DNA of 64,000 nucleotides from Glutamicibacter sp002979865 (GCF_050030965.1 NZ_CP188297.1:620001-684000), one strand, 5' to 3'; shown: positions 1-8,110, counted from the first letter of the stretch. A program made the numbers and translations. The notes: a model not told the origin generated them from the sequence alone.

Positions 1-93
1 GACCGCCACATCCGGCAACAAGCCCATGATGACAAATTCGGTAAGCCCGATGCCGAAGGCACCGATGGCCAACGCAATAAGACCGAGCGGCAT
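1..93 (-). CDS. MFS transporter, N-terminal fragment
   Basis: The window edge cuts this minus-strand gene, so only the first 31 codons are visible. They read MPLGLIALAIGAFGIGLTEF and onward to a VIMGLLPDVA stretch, which is the first transmembrane helix of DHA1-type drug or sugar exporters of the AraJ/YdhP kind. An AGGAG Shine-Dalgarno lies just upstream of the ATG at 93. It is divergent from a MarR regulator across 114 bp that contain a palindromic operator, so the exporter is probably repressed by that regulator. The substrate cannot be told from this fragment. Confidence 0.8.
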   Translation of the reverse strand, partial: MPLGLIALAIGAFGIGLTEFVIMGLLPDVAV

Positions 94-120
94 AGCGTTA
101 CTCCTGATAGACTAGATAAA

Positions 121-176
121 TTAGTTGCACACGCTTGTTATTGCGCGATGAACACTATCGTTGCACACGCAACTAA
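121..176. promoter_or_regulatory. Paired palindromic operator between MFS and MarR genes
   Basis: Two copies of the 11-mer GTTGCACACGC occur at 124-134 and 160-170. The second sits in a perfect GTTGC-ACAC-GCAAC palindrome (160-173). TTAGTTGC at 121-128 and GCAACTAA at 169-176 are exact inverted half-sites, giving an inferred consensus TTAGTTGC-ACAC-GCAACTAA present twice in partly degenerate form. Arm length and AT-rich outer edges fit a MarR dimer site. Its position between the two divergent starts suggests control of both genes. Confidence 0.6.
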
Positions 177-207
177 CCAGCGCAAGCAAGTACTTTTGGA
201 GGAACCG

Positions 208-654
208 ATGGGAATCGCAGATGATGCTGTCGAAATTCGGGCAAGAGGGTGGCGCACTTTGGCGTCGTTGCACGGATTAATCGATACTGCACTTGAAAAG
301 GACCTGACGGCGCAAGTGGGGCTCTCTGTGGTCGAGTACACACTTCTGGATGCCCTGAATCGTCAGGATGGCTGGCATATGCGCATGGCGCAGCTGGCCC
401 GCGCCACGGCCCTGAGCCCCAGCGCAACGACGCGACTGGTTACCAGGCTCGAAGACCGCAATCTGCTCTCGCGGGTGCTGTGCGCCGATGACCGCCGCGG
501 CATTTACACCGAGCTCACTGCCACTGGCCACGAGCTATACCAGAAGGCCAAGCCCATTCACGATGCCACGCTGGAACGCGTGTTGAAGCAGGCAGAAGAG
601 CAGCCCGAGCTGGCGCCGCTGGCCCGCATTCTCCACGAATTCTCTGCCGCGTAG
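208..654 (+). CDS. MarR-family transcriptional regulator
   Basis: The 148-residue product has the MarR layout: an N-terminal dimerisation helix, a winged helix-turn-helix (about residues 45-110, with ATALSPSATTRLVTRLEDRN as recognition helix region and DDRRGIYTELTATG as wing), and a C-terminal dimerisation helix. The start at 208 was chosen because GGAGG (198-202) sits 5 nt before it; an in-frame ATG at 148 has no ribosome site and would place the second operator inside the gene. It is divergent from an MFS exporter and is expected to repress it and itself in the absence of a small phenolic or drug-like ligand (family knowledge; ligand unknown). Confidence 0.88.
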   Translation: MGIADDAVEIRARGWRTLASLHGLIDTALEKDLTAQVGLSVVEYTLLDALNRQDGWHMRMAQLARATALSPSATTRLVTRLEDRNLLSRVLCADDRRGIYTELTATGHELYQKAKPIHDATLERVLKQAEEQPELAPLARILHEFSAA

Positions 655-685
655 CCAATTGCTGAATCCTTGGAAGGGACCGTCC

Positions 686-1363
686 TTGCTGCATCCGAAA
701 TTTTCCGCCGTGCTTTTCGATTGCGATGGCGTCCTGGTGGATTCCGAGTCCATCACCAATTCCGTGCTCCGCCAGATGCTCATCGAGCTGGGCTGGGCGA
801 TCAGCCCCGAGCAATGCATCGAGATCTTCATCGGCAAGGCGTTGAAAGACCAGTGGCAACCCATTCTCGACCAGACCGGATTCCGCATCGACGACCAGTG
901 GATTAGCCAGTTCCGCGCACGCCGCGACGAAGCGCTGCGCTCGGAGCTGCAGCCGATCCCCGGAGCGCTGGAAGCAGTCAAGCAGATTTCCTCGGTCTAC
1001 GGCCAGAACATTGCCTGCGCCACCGGCGCAGACCGGGCCAAGGTCGAAATGCAGCTGGCCCTGGCCGGGTTCACCGAGTACTTCGGAGACCGGGTCTTCA
1101 GCGGCATGGAATGCCCACGCAGCAAACCGGCACCGGATGTCTACCTGGCCGCAGCCGCGTCACTGGGCATTGACCCAGCTGGCGCACTGGTTATCGAGGA
1201 CACTGCCACCGGGGTGGCTGCCGGGATCGCGGCCGGCGCGACGGTGTACGGCTATTCCAACGGCGGACCCACGAGCACTTCGCCCGAGCTGCTGCGCGCG
1301 GCCGGAGCAACCCATGTGTTCAGCAGCATGGACGCACTGCCCGGCATGGCTTCCGGAGCATAA
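686..1363 (+). CDS. HAD-superfamily phosphatase (beta-phosphoglucomutase-like)
   Basis: This is a 225-residue haloacid dehalogenase-fold hydrolase. Motif I is FDCDGVLVDSE near the N-terminus (nucleophile and acid/base Asp pair), motif II is the Thr of ACATGA, motif III Lys lies in the CPRSKPAPDVYLAAA segment, and motif IV is IEDTATGVAAG. The helical cap between motifs I and II is of the beta-phosphoglucomutase/phosphoglycolate phosphatase type. A TTG at 686 is preferred because GGAAGGG (672-678) precedes it by 7 nt; a TTG at 659 is possible. Substrate is probably a small phosphorylated sugar or metabolite but cannot be specified. Confidence 0.85.
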   Translation: MLHPKFSAVLFDCDGVLVDSESITNSVLRQMLIELGWAISPEQCIEIFIGKALKDQWQPILDQTGFRIDDQWISQFRARRDEALRSELQPIPGALEAVKQISSVYGQNIACATGADRAKVEMQLALAGFTEYFGDRVFSGMECPRSKPAPDVYLAAAASLGIDPAGALVIEDTATGVAAGIAAGATVYGYSNGGPTSTSPELLRAAGATHVFSSMDALPGMASGA

Positions 1364-1389
1364 TTGACGGCTGCGCTGATCGAGTACCG

Positions 1390-2664
1390 CTACCCCGCCG
1401 GCCGGACCAGGACCCTGTCCAGGGATACTGCCAGCTTGCGCCAATACCCCAGCTCGTAGACGATGATCACGGTCAGCGGGGAGCACAGCAGCACCAGCAA
1501 GCAGGCCCACACCGGAACGCCTAGTTGGCTGAGCCCAGCCGCGGCCAGCGGCATCAGGTATGTGGGCAAATGCGCCCAGGTGAACATCGGGGCACCGAGC
1601 AACCAGGTCAGCAGCAGGGTAATGATGACCATGAAGGCGAAAACCGGAATCGCCAGAGCCACGATGACCATCACGGGGTCAGTAGCGGCTTCGGGATCAT
1701 AGGCGTAGCCGATGGTATGCAGCCCGGCGCCGATCGCGGCAATGGACGTGAAAAGCGCAATATGCCCGAAGATCCACGCCGCGGCCTTGTCCCGCCGCAA
1801 ATGGAGCACCGGTCCGGAGGGCAGCTGGAAGTACGCCCACCACAGCGAGAAAGAAATCAGCACGCCCGCGGCGACCACCACGATGCTCTCGAAATTCCAG
1901 TTCGCCCCTTGGGAGATCGTCCGGGCAGCTGCCAAGGTTCCCATGATGCATTCGCCCAGGGCAATGATCGACATGAGCGAATAGCGTTCCGCCAGATGGT
2001 GGGCGTGCCAGGGAATACCCGATTCGCCATGGGAACGGGCCACCCGCTCCGCAATCAGCGGTGCGCTGAAATCGATGATCCAGAAGACCGCCAGGCAGCA
2101 CAACGCCGGAACCAGCGAGAGCGGAAGGAAGAGGAATGAGGTCCAGCCCAGCTGGGCAATGCCCACCCCGATAGCATTGCCGCGCGCTGCCATCCGGTGC
2201 TGCGGATCGTGCCGGGCCACCCGCAGCCACTGCCCGATCAGCGCCACGCGCATGACAATGTAGCCGGCGACCATCACATTGGCATCAAACACCGCCCCCT
2301 GATCGATGGACGCGAACATCATCGGGATGCCGACCGCCAGCACGATGACGCCCGACATCTGCACCAAGGTCAGGCTGCGGAACAGCCAGTCGTCGTTGTC
2401 GAAGGCCGAGGCCAGCCACGCGTAATTGGCCCAGGCCCAGATGATCGACAAGCACGCGATGGCAAAGGAGATGATGGCCGGCGCATAGTGCCCCACCTCG
2501 ATGCCGTGGGCCAGCTCGCTGCCGGCAACTCCGAAGGCCGTGACAAACGTCAGGTCGAAGAACAGTTCCAAGGTGGTGGCGGTCCGGTTCTGCTCCTGCG
2601 GATCGCGTCCGCGCATGCGGCGCAGGCCGTGCTGGTAGAAATCAAGACCCGTGCTGGCGGACAT
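1390..2664 (-). CDS. ltrA: Low temperature requirement protein A (LtrA) family
   Basis: The product is a ~424-residue polytopic membrane protein of the LtrA family, named for a cold-growth defect in Listeria; the biochemical role is unknown. The diagnostic N-terminal motif ATTLELFFDLTFVTAFGVAG is present, followed by about eleven hydrophobic helices. An internal HHLAERYSLMSIIALGECI segment is also typical of the family. ATG at 2664 is taken as start; an in-frame TTG at 2688 would add eight residues, and neither has a good ribosome site. It converges on the HAD gene with only 26 bp between stops. Confidence 0.88.
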   Translation of the reverse strand: MSASTGLDFYQHGLRRMRGRDPQEQNRTATTLELFFDLTFVTAFGVAGSELAHGIEVGHYAPAIISFAIACLSIIWAWANYAWLASAFDNDDWLFRSLTLVQMSGVIVLAVGIPMMFASIDQGAVFDANVMVAGYIVMRVALIGQWLRVARHDPQHRMAARGNAIGVGIAQLGWTSFLFLPLSLVPALCCLAVFWIIDFSAPLIAERVARSHGESGIPWHAHHLAERYSLMSIIALGECIMGTLAAARTISQGANWNFESIVVVAAGVLISFSLWWAYFQLPSGPVLHLRRDKAAAWIFGHIALFTSIAAIGAGLHTIGYAYDPEAATDPVMVIVALAIPVFAFMVIITLLLTWLLGAPMFTWAHLPTYLMPLAAAGLSQLGVPVWACLLVLLCSPLTVIIVYELGYWRKLAVSLDRVLVRPAG

Positions 2665-2761
2665 CGTGCGGCTTTCTCGAAAACTCAACGGAGGACATTC
2701 ACAAGAATAGGTAACCGCCAGCTGGAATTATCGCACTGACGCCTCGGCAAATCCGCGGGGC

Positions 2762-3406
2762 CTACTTCCCAGCCGAATCCAGTTCATGCTTCAGCGGGAA
2801 GTACCAGCGCATGATCTTGCGCAATTTGTCCGAATCATCGCGGGCCCAGTTGCGCATGAGCTCGCCTCCGAAGGAAATGGCCGTGACCGGCTGGGCGCCG
2901 GCGGCGATCATCCGTTCGAAGGCGAAGTCGTGCGCCGCCTGGGATATGCCGCCCACCGCGTCGGCTACCGGATAGACCTCGTAGCCTTCGGAAAGCATAT
3001 CCAGGGTGGGAAAGGCGAGGCAGACCTCGGTCCACAACCCGGCCATGACCACCTTGCGCCGGCCGCTGCTTTCGATGGCCTCCCTGAACTCGGCATCCTC
3101 CCAGGCGTTGACTCCACTGCGGTCGATTTCCTTGACCCCGGGCAGCTCGTCCTTGATCACCTGCGCGGTGCCTTGGTTGACTCCCATGTCCACGCCCACG
3201 GTCGAGAGCACCACCGGAATCCCGTACTCCGTAGCCAGCCGGCACAGCGCCACGACATTCAGATCGATCCGCTCGCGAGTGGTGGAAGTGACGGTGCCAT
3301 ACTGCTCGGGCTGGAAGTCGATCAACGCCAGCACGCAATTCTCCGGCGTGAGCAAGTGGTCTGCGCGCTGATCGCGAACCGGTTCCGGCGAGGTTTTCTT
3401 GGGCAT
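2762..3406 (-). CDS. Isochorismatase-family hydrolase (YcaC-like)
   Basis: The 214-residue product belongs to the cysteine hydrolase superfamily. The Asp of ALIDFQPEQ, a central Lys region (EIDRSGVNAW) and the Cys of MAGLWTEVCLAFPTLDMLSEG correspond to the expected catalytic positions; the WTEVC form is characteristic of YcaC-type members of unknown substrate. The AGGAG Shine-Dalgarno before ATG 3406 is clear. It lies on the same strand as the downstream phosphotransferase, but 142 bp apart, so it may be a single-gene unit. Substrate is not predictable; amide or N-carbamoyl compounds are usual for the wider superfamily. Confidence 0.85.
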   Translation of the reverse strand: MPKKTSPEPVRDQRADHLLTPENCVLALIDFQPEQYGTVTSTTRERIDLNVVALCRLATEYGIPVVLSTVGVDMGVNQGTAQVIKDELPGVKEIDRSGVNAWEDAEFREAIESSGRRKVVMAGLWTEVCLAFPTLDMLSEGYEVYPVADAVGGISQAAHDFAFERMIAAGAQPVTAISFGGELMRNWARDDSDKLRKIMRWYFPLKHELDSAGK

Positions 3407-3548
3407 GTCCAGCTCCTCATGGATCGATGAAGTTGCAAGAAACTTCGTGCGTGGCTTCAGGCTATCGCCGGAAACCGGGCCCGGCCAGTGCCCGGCGCAA
3501 ATCCCCGGTCACTTCCAAGAATCCCGATCCGCTCAGGCCGGTTGCTGC

Positions 3549-4472
3549 TCACTTCCGGCGCTGGCCGCCGGCGAGCAGCAGTTGTAGTGTCTGGCGCCCG
3601 ATGCGGCCCAGCGGATCCTCCTCGGCCAGCGTTGCGGTGAGCATGGCGTAGCGCAGCGCCCATCCCCTGGACCGCTGCCACAGGTCGCTGCCCGGTTGGG
3701 CGCCGTAGCCTTCGAAAGCCGAGGCGGTGGCTTCGGCGCTGAAGTGCATCCACAGCATGCCCAGATCCGAGGCCGGGTCCCCGGCACACAAATCCCCGAA
3801 ATCGATCAGCGCAGCTAGCTGGCAGCGGCCGTGCTGCTCGGTGATGACCGTATTGTGCGGATGCGGATCACCGTGCAACCACAGCGGTGCCTTATCATGC
3901 GGCGCGGCGGACAATGCTTGGGACCAGAGGACCTGCGCCGGACCTTGCAGCGGGGAGTCCAGCGCCGCAATCTGGCCGCGGGTTTTCGCATCGAGTGCGG
4001 CCAGCCCCACGCCCCGGAATTCGCTGCTGGGCGCTGCGGCTCCGGCAGGCTGGTGCAGCCGGTACAAGTACTGCGCGAATTCTCCGGCGTAGCCATCGCG
4101 CCTGCGGCGGTCCACCGTCGCGGCGCTGCGGCCCGGGACATAGGGGCAGATGGAGAACGTGAAAGGGTATCGCGGCGCGGGTCGGCCAACGAAGACCGGC
4201 ATGGCGATGGGCAGGCCGGTCTCGGCGGCCAATTGCGGCAGCCAACGCCGTTCCTTGAGTCCAATGGCCTCGCCTAGTTCCCGGCGCGGAAGGCGCACCA
4301 CCAGCTCAGCTCCCAGCCGGTACACCTCGTTATCCCACCCGGTAGCCAGATAGGCAATGTCCTGGTTCGCCCAGTGCGGCGCCTGGCTAGCCAGCAAGTG
4401 CCTGACCAGCTCCGCATCAATGTCGACTTCCGCTGGCGGCATTCCCGTACCTGTGGAGACAGAAGAGGTCAT
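3549..4472 (-). CDS. APH-fold phosphotransferase
   Basis: The 307-residue protein has the aminoglycoside phosphotransferase/choline kinase fold. The N-lobe contains the LVVRLPRRE strand with its ATP-anchoring Arg/Lys region, the catalytic loop is LHGDPHPHNTV, and the metal-binding segment is LIDFGDLCAGDPASDLG. Length fits the family. The family includes antibiotic kinases (including macrolide 2'-phosphotransferases), but also many kinases of endogenous metabolites, and nothing here shows that it gives resistance. ATG 4472 lies 6 nt after TAGCAT (4479-4484 on the minus strand), suggesting a leaderless transcript. It is divergent from the DinB gene, 63 bp away. Confidence 0.85.
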   Translation of the reverse strand: MTSSVSTGTGMPPAEVDIDAELVRHLLASQAPHWANQDIAYLATGWDNEVYRLGAELVVRLPRRELGEAIGLKERRWLPQLAAETGLPIAMPVFVGRPAPRYPFTFSICPYVPGRSAATVDRRRRDGYAGEFAQYLYRLHQPAGAAAPSSEFRGVGLAALDAKTRGQIAALDSPLQGPAQVLWSQALSAAPHDKAPLWLHGDPHPHNTVITEQHGRCQLAALIDFGDLCAGDPASDLGMLWMHFSAEATASAFEGYGAQPGSDLWQRSRGWALRYAMLTATLAEEDPLGRIGRQTLQLLLAGGQRRK

Positions 4473-4478
4473 TGCTCA

Positions 4479-4529
4479 ATGCTAGTGCACCCCGCATGGT
4501 TCACCCGGCCGGGCGAATCGTCCTAGAAT
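4479..4529. promoter_or_regulatory. Back-to-back leaderless promoters
   Basis: Between the divergent APH and DinB genes, the plus strand carries TAGAAT (4524-4529) exactly 6 nt before ATG 4536, and the minus strand carries TAGCAT (complement of 4479-4484) exactly 6 nt before ATG 4472. Neither gene has a Shine-Dalgarno. Transcription would start at or next to the start codon. The two -10 elements are 39 bp apart, so the -35 regions overlap. Confidence 0.55.
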
Positions 4530-4535
4530 CGGTGC

Positions 4536-5009
4536 ATGGACTCCCCTGCACCCGGCGAGCAGATCCTCGCCACGCTCCTGCTGGAGAAATTCGACCAGCT
4601 TACCGAAACCTTGACCAGCATTCCGCAGGAACAGGCCAATAGCGTCCTGCCCGTTCGCGGCAGCAATTCGCCGGTGCAGCTGGTGCTGCATTGCTGCGGG
4701 ATGATGCGCCGCTGGTCCTCCACTGTCAATCTCGGCATCGAAGTCCCCCGCGATCGGGCCGCCGAGTTCACCGCGGTGATGGACAAGGAGGCTGCCCTGC
4801 AGTTGGCGCATGATGCCAGGAAGGCGTTCGCCAACGACCTGGCGCTCACTGCCATGCATGATGCTCCCGTTGCGGCCCCGCCAGGCAGGGAGGGTGAATA
4901 CTGGATGGCCACCTGCCAGGGCGTGCTGCTGCATGTGCTCGAAGAGCTCTGCCAGCACTTGGGGCATCTGGAAATCACCCGGGATCACTTGGCCAAGGAC
5001 GCGTCGTGA
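4536..5009 (+). CDS. DinB/DUF664-type four-helix protein
   Basis: The 157-residue product resembles the DinB/MST superfamily, four-helix bundles that often bind a metal through three histidines. Candidate ligands are the His of VLHCCGMMRRW (about residue 52) and the two His in CQHLGHLEITRDH near the C-terminus. The C-terminal HLGHLEITRD motif is typical of actinobacterial mycothiol-dependent or DUF664 members. The natural substrate is unknown. The start follows a TAGAAT hexamer at 6 nt spacing with no ribosome site, consistent with a leaderless mRNA. Confidence 0.75.
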   Translation: MDSPAPGEQILATLLLEKFDQLTETLTSIPQEQANSVLPVRGSNSPVQLVLHCCGMMRRWSSTVNLGIEVPRDRAAEFTAVMDKEAALQLAHDARKAFANDLALTAMHDAPVAAPPGREGEYWMATCQGVLLHVLEELCQHLGHLEITRDHLAKDAS

Positions 5010-5035
5010 AAGGCATCCGGCAGGTCACAGCTAGC

Positions 5036-5209
5036 CTACCCATGGCCTTTCCCGGGGCCTGAAGAGCGTCCGCGCGCAAAGCCGTCCCAAACGAGCACGG
5101 CTCCTGCAGCAGGCAAGAACATGAGAGCTGGAAGCCACTGGAATGCCATCAATGCCACCATGGCGGCCAGCAGCATGGCCAGCGCCGCGATTCTGGGCCA
5201 TGCAGCCAT
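5036..5209 (-). CDS. Small two-helix membrane protein (57 aa)
   Basis: A short minus-strand reading frame runs from ATG 5209 to TAG at 5036. A strong Shine-Dalgarno AGGAGGG (complement of 5215-5221) precedes the ATG at 5 nt spacing. The 57-residue product has two hydrophobic helices (about residues 8-22 and 25-41, containing ALAMLLAAMVALMAF and LPALMFLPAAGAVLV) and ends in a Gly/Arg/Lys-rich polar tail (RGRSSGPGKGHG). The strong ribosome site, sensible membrane topology and GC-rich third positions argue that it is real. It converges with the DinB gene. No family was recognised and the function is unknown. Confidence 0.65.
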   Translation of the reverse strand: MAAWPRIAALAMLLAAMVALMAFQWLPALMFLPAAGAVLVWDGFARGRSSGPGKGHG

Positions 5210-5230
5210 GGCTACCCTCCTAGAAGCCTT

Positions 5231-5247
5231 CTACCGCTCAGCGGTAG
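5231..5247 (-). terminator. Short hairpin, probable terminator of the GNAT gene
   Basis: CTACCGC and GCGGTAG form a 7-bp stem with a 3-nt loop, located 82 bp downstream of the minus-strand acetyltransferase and just before the ribosome site of the small membrane protein. No U-run follows on the minus strand, so it may be a weak or tail-less terminator or a leader hairpin. Confidence 0.35.
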
Positions 5248-5328
5248 TTGATTTGGTGTGAAACCCTAGCAGGATCAGTGCGCAGTTGCCAGAGGCGCCA
5301 AATCAAATGCCGCAGGACCGCGCGCCGC

Positions 5329-5868
5329 TCACAGGTCCAGATCTTCCCAATCGAAGCGGGTAGCGGTCCCGGATTCCCAATCCTGGCGCAGGATCGCGTA
5401 GGCAACCGAGGCGAGATGGCGCCCGTCGCCGGTGGGCCACGCCATCCGGTAATGCGCCTCCTTGAGGAAACCGGCGCGAAGAAAAGTCTTGCGCATCGCG
5501 ATGTTGTCTTCCCTGGTTTGGCCTTCGAAGCGCAAGGTGCCGGGGAAATCAGTGAACACCTTGGCGGTCAATTCCCTCAGTACGAGGGTACCCAGGCCTG
5601 ATCCCCGGTGCTTTTCCGCCAAGCGCAGGTCAAGCATGGGAGTGTCGTCTTCCAGATCTTCGAGTACTGCCATTCCCAAGCATTCTCCCTCGCCAATAAT
5701 CCAGAATCCTTGGCGCTCGCTGTTCCAATATCTTCCGCTATCGACTAGTCGTCTCAGCTCCGGCTCTGTCCAGTTCCGACGGACATGGAATGGGAAGCTG
5801 TTGCTTGATAGAAAAGCGGCGATGGCACGGCTGTCTTCCGGTGCCATTGCTGTGAACGAGATATTCAT
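5329..5868 (-). CDS. GNAT-family N-acetyltransferase
   Basis: The 179-residue protein has the Gcn5-related acetyltransferase fold. The acetyl-CoA pyrophosphate loop is seen in LAEKHRGSGLGTLVLRE (Q/RxxGxG type), preceded by a beta-4 strand MLDLRLA, and followed by the DNIAMRKTFLRAGFLKEAHY helix typical of RimJ/RimL-like or small-molecule acetyltransferases. The acceptor is not predictable. ATG 5868 follows TAGGCT (complement of 5875-5880) by 6 nt, again the leaderless pattern. It stands alone, divergent from nothing and followed by a hairpin at 5231-5247. Confidence 0.85.
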   Translation of the reverse strand: MNISFTAMAPEDSRAIAAFLSSNSFPFHVRRNWTEPELRRLVDSGRYWNSERQGFWIIGEGECLGMAVLEDLEDDTPMLDLRLAEKHRGSGLGTLVLRELTAKVFTDFPGTLRFEGQTREDNIAMRKTFLRAGFLKEAHYRMAWPTGDGRHLASVAYAILRQDWESGTATRFDWEDLDL

Positions 5869-5957
5869 GGGGCCAGCCTATAGAAGACATGCCGGATCCA
5901 GTCAGCGTAAACATGAATCCGGTGGCGACAGCACCCGGCCGAATATCTGCTTCCATG

Positions 5958-6533
5958 TCAGGCCGCTTTCAATGAATCCAGAATCTCTTGCGTCGAAACC
6001 ACCAGCGCAAAGCCGTCTCCGTGAAGATTGGTCGCCGTAACCTGCATCAGAGTGGCTGCCGGTATTACCGTGCCGTCAGGTCCTGCCAGATCAAAAGTTC
6101 GTGTGGCATCGAGAGGCACAATGACGTCAAATCCCAGATTTCCGCCCATCCGGGCGGTGGTTTCTACACACAAGTTGGTTTGGATTCCGCAAACCACGAT
6201 CTTTTTGATCTGATTGGACCTCAGCCACTGGTCCAAATCCGGGGAGCCATAAAATGATGAGTTCACTGACTTGGTTACGAACAGATCAGGGGTGACCGCT
6301 TGCACCGATTCGTGAAGATTATTGCCGGGACTTTCCACGAACAAGGGCGAGTCCGAATTTCGGCTATCGTGCCTGACGATCACTATCGGCATGTTCTTTT
6401 GGGACCACTCCGAGAGAAGCCGATCAACGTTGTTCTCGCATTGCGGGTAGTTGGTTGTCGGGCCCCATGAGGTGTCGTAGAAACCCTGCTGCATGTCAAC
6501 CACGATCAATGCGGTCTTTGTACTTGTCATCAT
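5958..6533 (-). CDS. Isochorismatase-family cysteine hydrolase
   Basis: This 191-residue cysteine hydrolase has the full superfamily set: Asp in ALIVVDMQQGFYD, Lys in LFVTKSVNSSFYGS, and the nucleophile Cys in VVCGIQTNLCVETTARMGGN, which includes the usual cis-peptide/Thr region. It resembles nicotinamidase/isochorismatase-type amidohydrolases such as those annotated as cysteine hydrolases of unknown substrate. It is divergent from the GlxA-type regulator 70 bp away, which by context probably controls it. A second ATG at 6530 is equally possible as the start. Confidence 0.87.
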   Translation of the reverse strand: MMTSTKTALIVVDMQQGFYDTSWGPTTNYPQCENNVDRLLSEWSQKNMPIVIVRHDSRNSDSPLFVESPGNNLHESVQAVTPDLFVTKSVNSSFYGSPDLDQWLRSNQIKKIVVCGIQTNLCVETTARMGGNLGFDVIVPLDATRTFDLAGPDGTVIPAATLMQVTATNLHGDGFALVVSTQEILDSLKAA

Positions 6534-6603
6534 GCTTCTACTTCATCAGGGATAGAGCTACCCAACCAGTGGCATAAATGACATGGTTCGATAAGATTGC
6601 GCC

Positions 6604-7551
6604 ATGACCATTGTGGGGATTCTAGTTGGGCCGGGCCGTCGAGCATTTGATATCGAAGTTGCACGTGAGGTGTACGTCGACCGAACCGACCGTGGTCTCC
6701 CCCGGCCCGCAGTTCGAATCCTCGCAGCAACCACGGTCACCGCTCTTGACCCGGTTCGCTCAATACGGCGCACACATCCGCTTGCTTCGGTGGAGGAACT
6801 CGACATGATGGTGGTTCCAGGAAGCGAGAATCCGCTCGGAGAACCTCACCCGCAGGAAGTGGCAGCAGTTGCACGAGCTGCTTCCTCCGGGGTCCTTGTC
6901 GCCTCATTGTGTACCGGCGCATTCACACTCGCCGCTGCAGGACTGCTCGATGGGCGAAGCGCGACGACCCACTGGCGTTTTGCCAATGAACTTGCAAGGC
7001 GTTATCCAGAGGTCAACGTCAAGTCGAGGGATTTGTATTGTGGCGAGGACAAAGTATGGACTTCGGCTGGAGTCACCGCAGGAGTTGATCTATTACTCCA
7101 TCTAGTACGTCTGGACTGGGGAACCAGCGCTGCAGAAACTATCGCGAAGGCCATGGTCACCCCTGTTTTCAGACCGGGAACCCAAGCGCAATACGCGGAT
7201 ACCAGCATCCCTGGGAATTCATCGCCGTCAGTTGAACAACTGCATCTGGCAGTCAGCCAAGATCTTCAACGGCATTGGAACGTCCAAGAACTAGCAGCGG
7301 TCTGCGCAATGTCACCACGGACTTTTCACCGGTGGTTCTCAGACGCGGTCGGGACAACACCTATTGCATGGCTCAATGATCTTCGAGTCAGCGAGGCCCA
7401 ACGCCTACTGGAACAAAGCGACCTGTCGGTTGGCGCCGTTGCCCGTCAGGTTGGCTTTGCTTCTGATGATCTGCTGCGCAAGCATTTTTCGTCGCGATTG
7501 GGGATCACGCCGACCGGCCATGCAGCGGCTTTCCGTCGACAACGTCCTTGA
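6604..7551 (+). CDS. GlxA-type AraC-family regulator with DJ-1/PfpI domain
   Basis: The 315-residue protein joins an N-terminal DJ-1/PfpI-like amidotransferase-fold domain (residues 1-180, with VASLCTGAFTLAAAGLLDGR around the conserved Cys and ATTHWRF) to a C-terminal AraC double helix-turn-helix (about 215-312, with ELAAVCAMSPRTFHRWF and VGAVARQVGFASDDLLRKHF). This architecture is that of GlxA/FtrA regulators, which often activate amide- or nitrogen-metabolism genes. The divergent cysteine hydrolase is the obvious candidate target. ATG 6604 lies 6 nt after TAAGAT (6592-6597). Its 3' end overlaps the convergent GrpB gene by 47 bp. Confidence 0.9.
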   Translation: MTIVGILVGPGRRAFDIEVAREVYVDRTDRGLPRPAVRILAATTVTALDPVRSIRRTHPLASVEELDMMVVPGSENPLGEPHPQEVAAVARAASSGVLVASLCTGAFTLAAAGLLDGRSATTHWRFANELARRYPEVNVKSRDLYCGEDKVWTSAGVTAGVDLLLHLVRLDWGTSAAETIAKAMVTPVFRPGTQAQYADTSIPGNSSPSVEQLHLAVSQDLQRHWNVQELAAVCAMSPRTFHRWFSDAVGTTPIAWLNDLRVSEAQRLLEQSDLSVGAVARQVGFASDDLLRKHFSSRLGITPTGHAAAFRRQRP

Positions 7552-8047
7552 TGAATTGCGCCTTGCCTCGCGCATAAGCGATCCTGTCATCCCCGACCCT
7601 CGTGGCCAAGTCCTGTTTCAGCTCGGCATATGCGGTAGCAATATTGGCGTCTTCCCTCAGTCGATCGCGGAACACCAGATGCTCGCGTTCCCAGACCGAA
7701 CCGAGTTGGCACACGTGAATATGCACTGTTCGGGGCTCTCCCGCGGGCGGACGAAAGAAGAGATGGCCGGTCTCCCGTTGCCGCAGCACAAGCCCCAGCG
7801 CTTCGAGGCCGCTGCGGTACGCGGACTCTTCTGAAATATCCGGAACAGCTATTTGGAGGTCGAGAACTGATTTGGCGATGAGGCCCGGAACTGCTGTCGA
7901 CCCGATATGCTCTGCGGATGCCGCGGCAGGACCAATGGCGTCCTGGATGCGCAGCATCCATTCAGCGGCCTGGTCGGCCCACGACGGATCATGCTCGACA
8001 AGATGGACAGGTTCACCACCGGGCTTATCGAACCATTCGCTATTCAT
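7505..8047 (-). CDS. GrpB/UPF0157 nucleotidyltransferase-fold protein
   Basis: The 180-residue product is a GrpB-family (UPF0157) protein, related to the nucleotidyltransferase superfamily. The family signature EHIGSTAVPGLIAKSVLDLQ is present in residues 45-65, with the HIHVCQLGSVWEREHLVFRD segment further on. Members act in CoA biosynthesis as dephospho-CoA kinase fusions in some bacteria, but stand-alone proteins are poorly characterised. ATG 8047 lies 6 nt after CATACT (complement of 8054-8059). It overlaps the end of the GlxA-type gene tail to tail. Confidence 0.85.
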   Translation of the reverse strand: MNSEWFDKPGGEPVHLVEHDPSWADQAAEWMLRIQDAIGPAAASAEHIGSTAVPGLIAKSVLDLQIAVPDISEESAYRSGLEALGLVLRQRETGHLFFRPPAGEPRTVHIHVCQLGSVWEREHLVFRDRLREDANIATAYAELKQDLATRVGDDRIAYARGKAQFIKDVVDGKPLHGRSA

Positions 8048-8110
8048 CTATCCAGTATGCCTCGATGACGGAAGCCGGAAGGTGCGATTACAGGCAGGTT
8101 CCACTTCGCC

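Noticed and set aside
3549..4472. Antibiotic resistance gene call for the APH-fold kinase
   Set aside because: Only fold-level motifs are visible; most chromosomal members of this family act on other metabolites or are uncharacterised.
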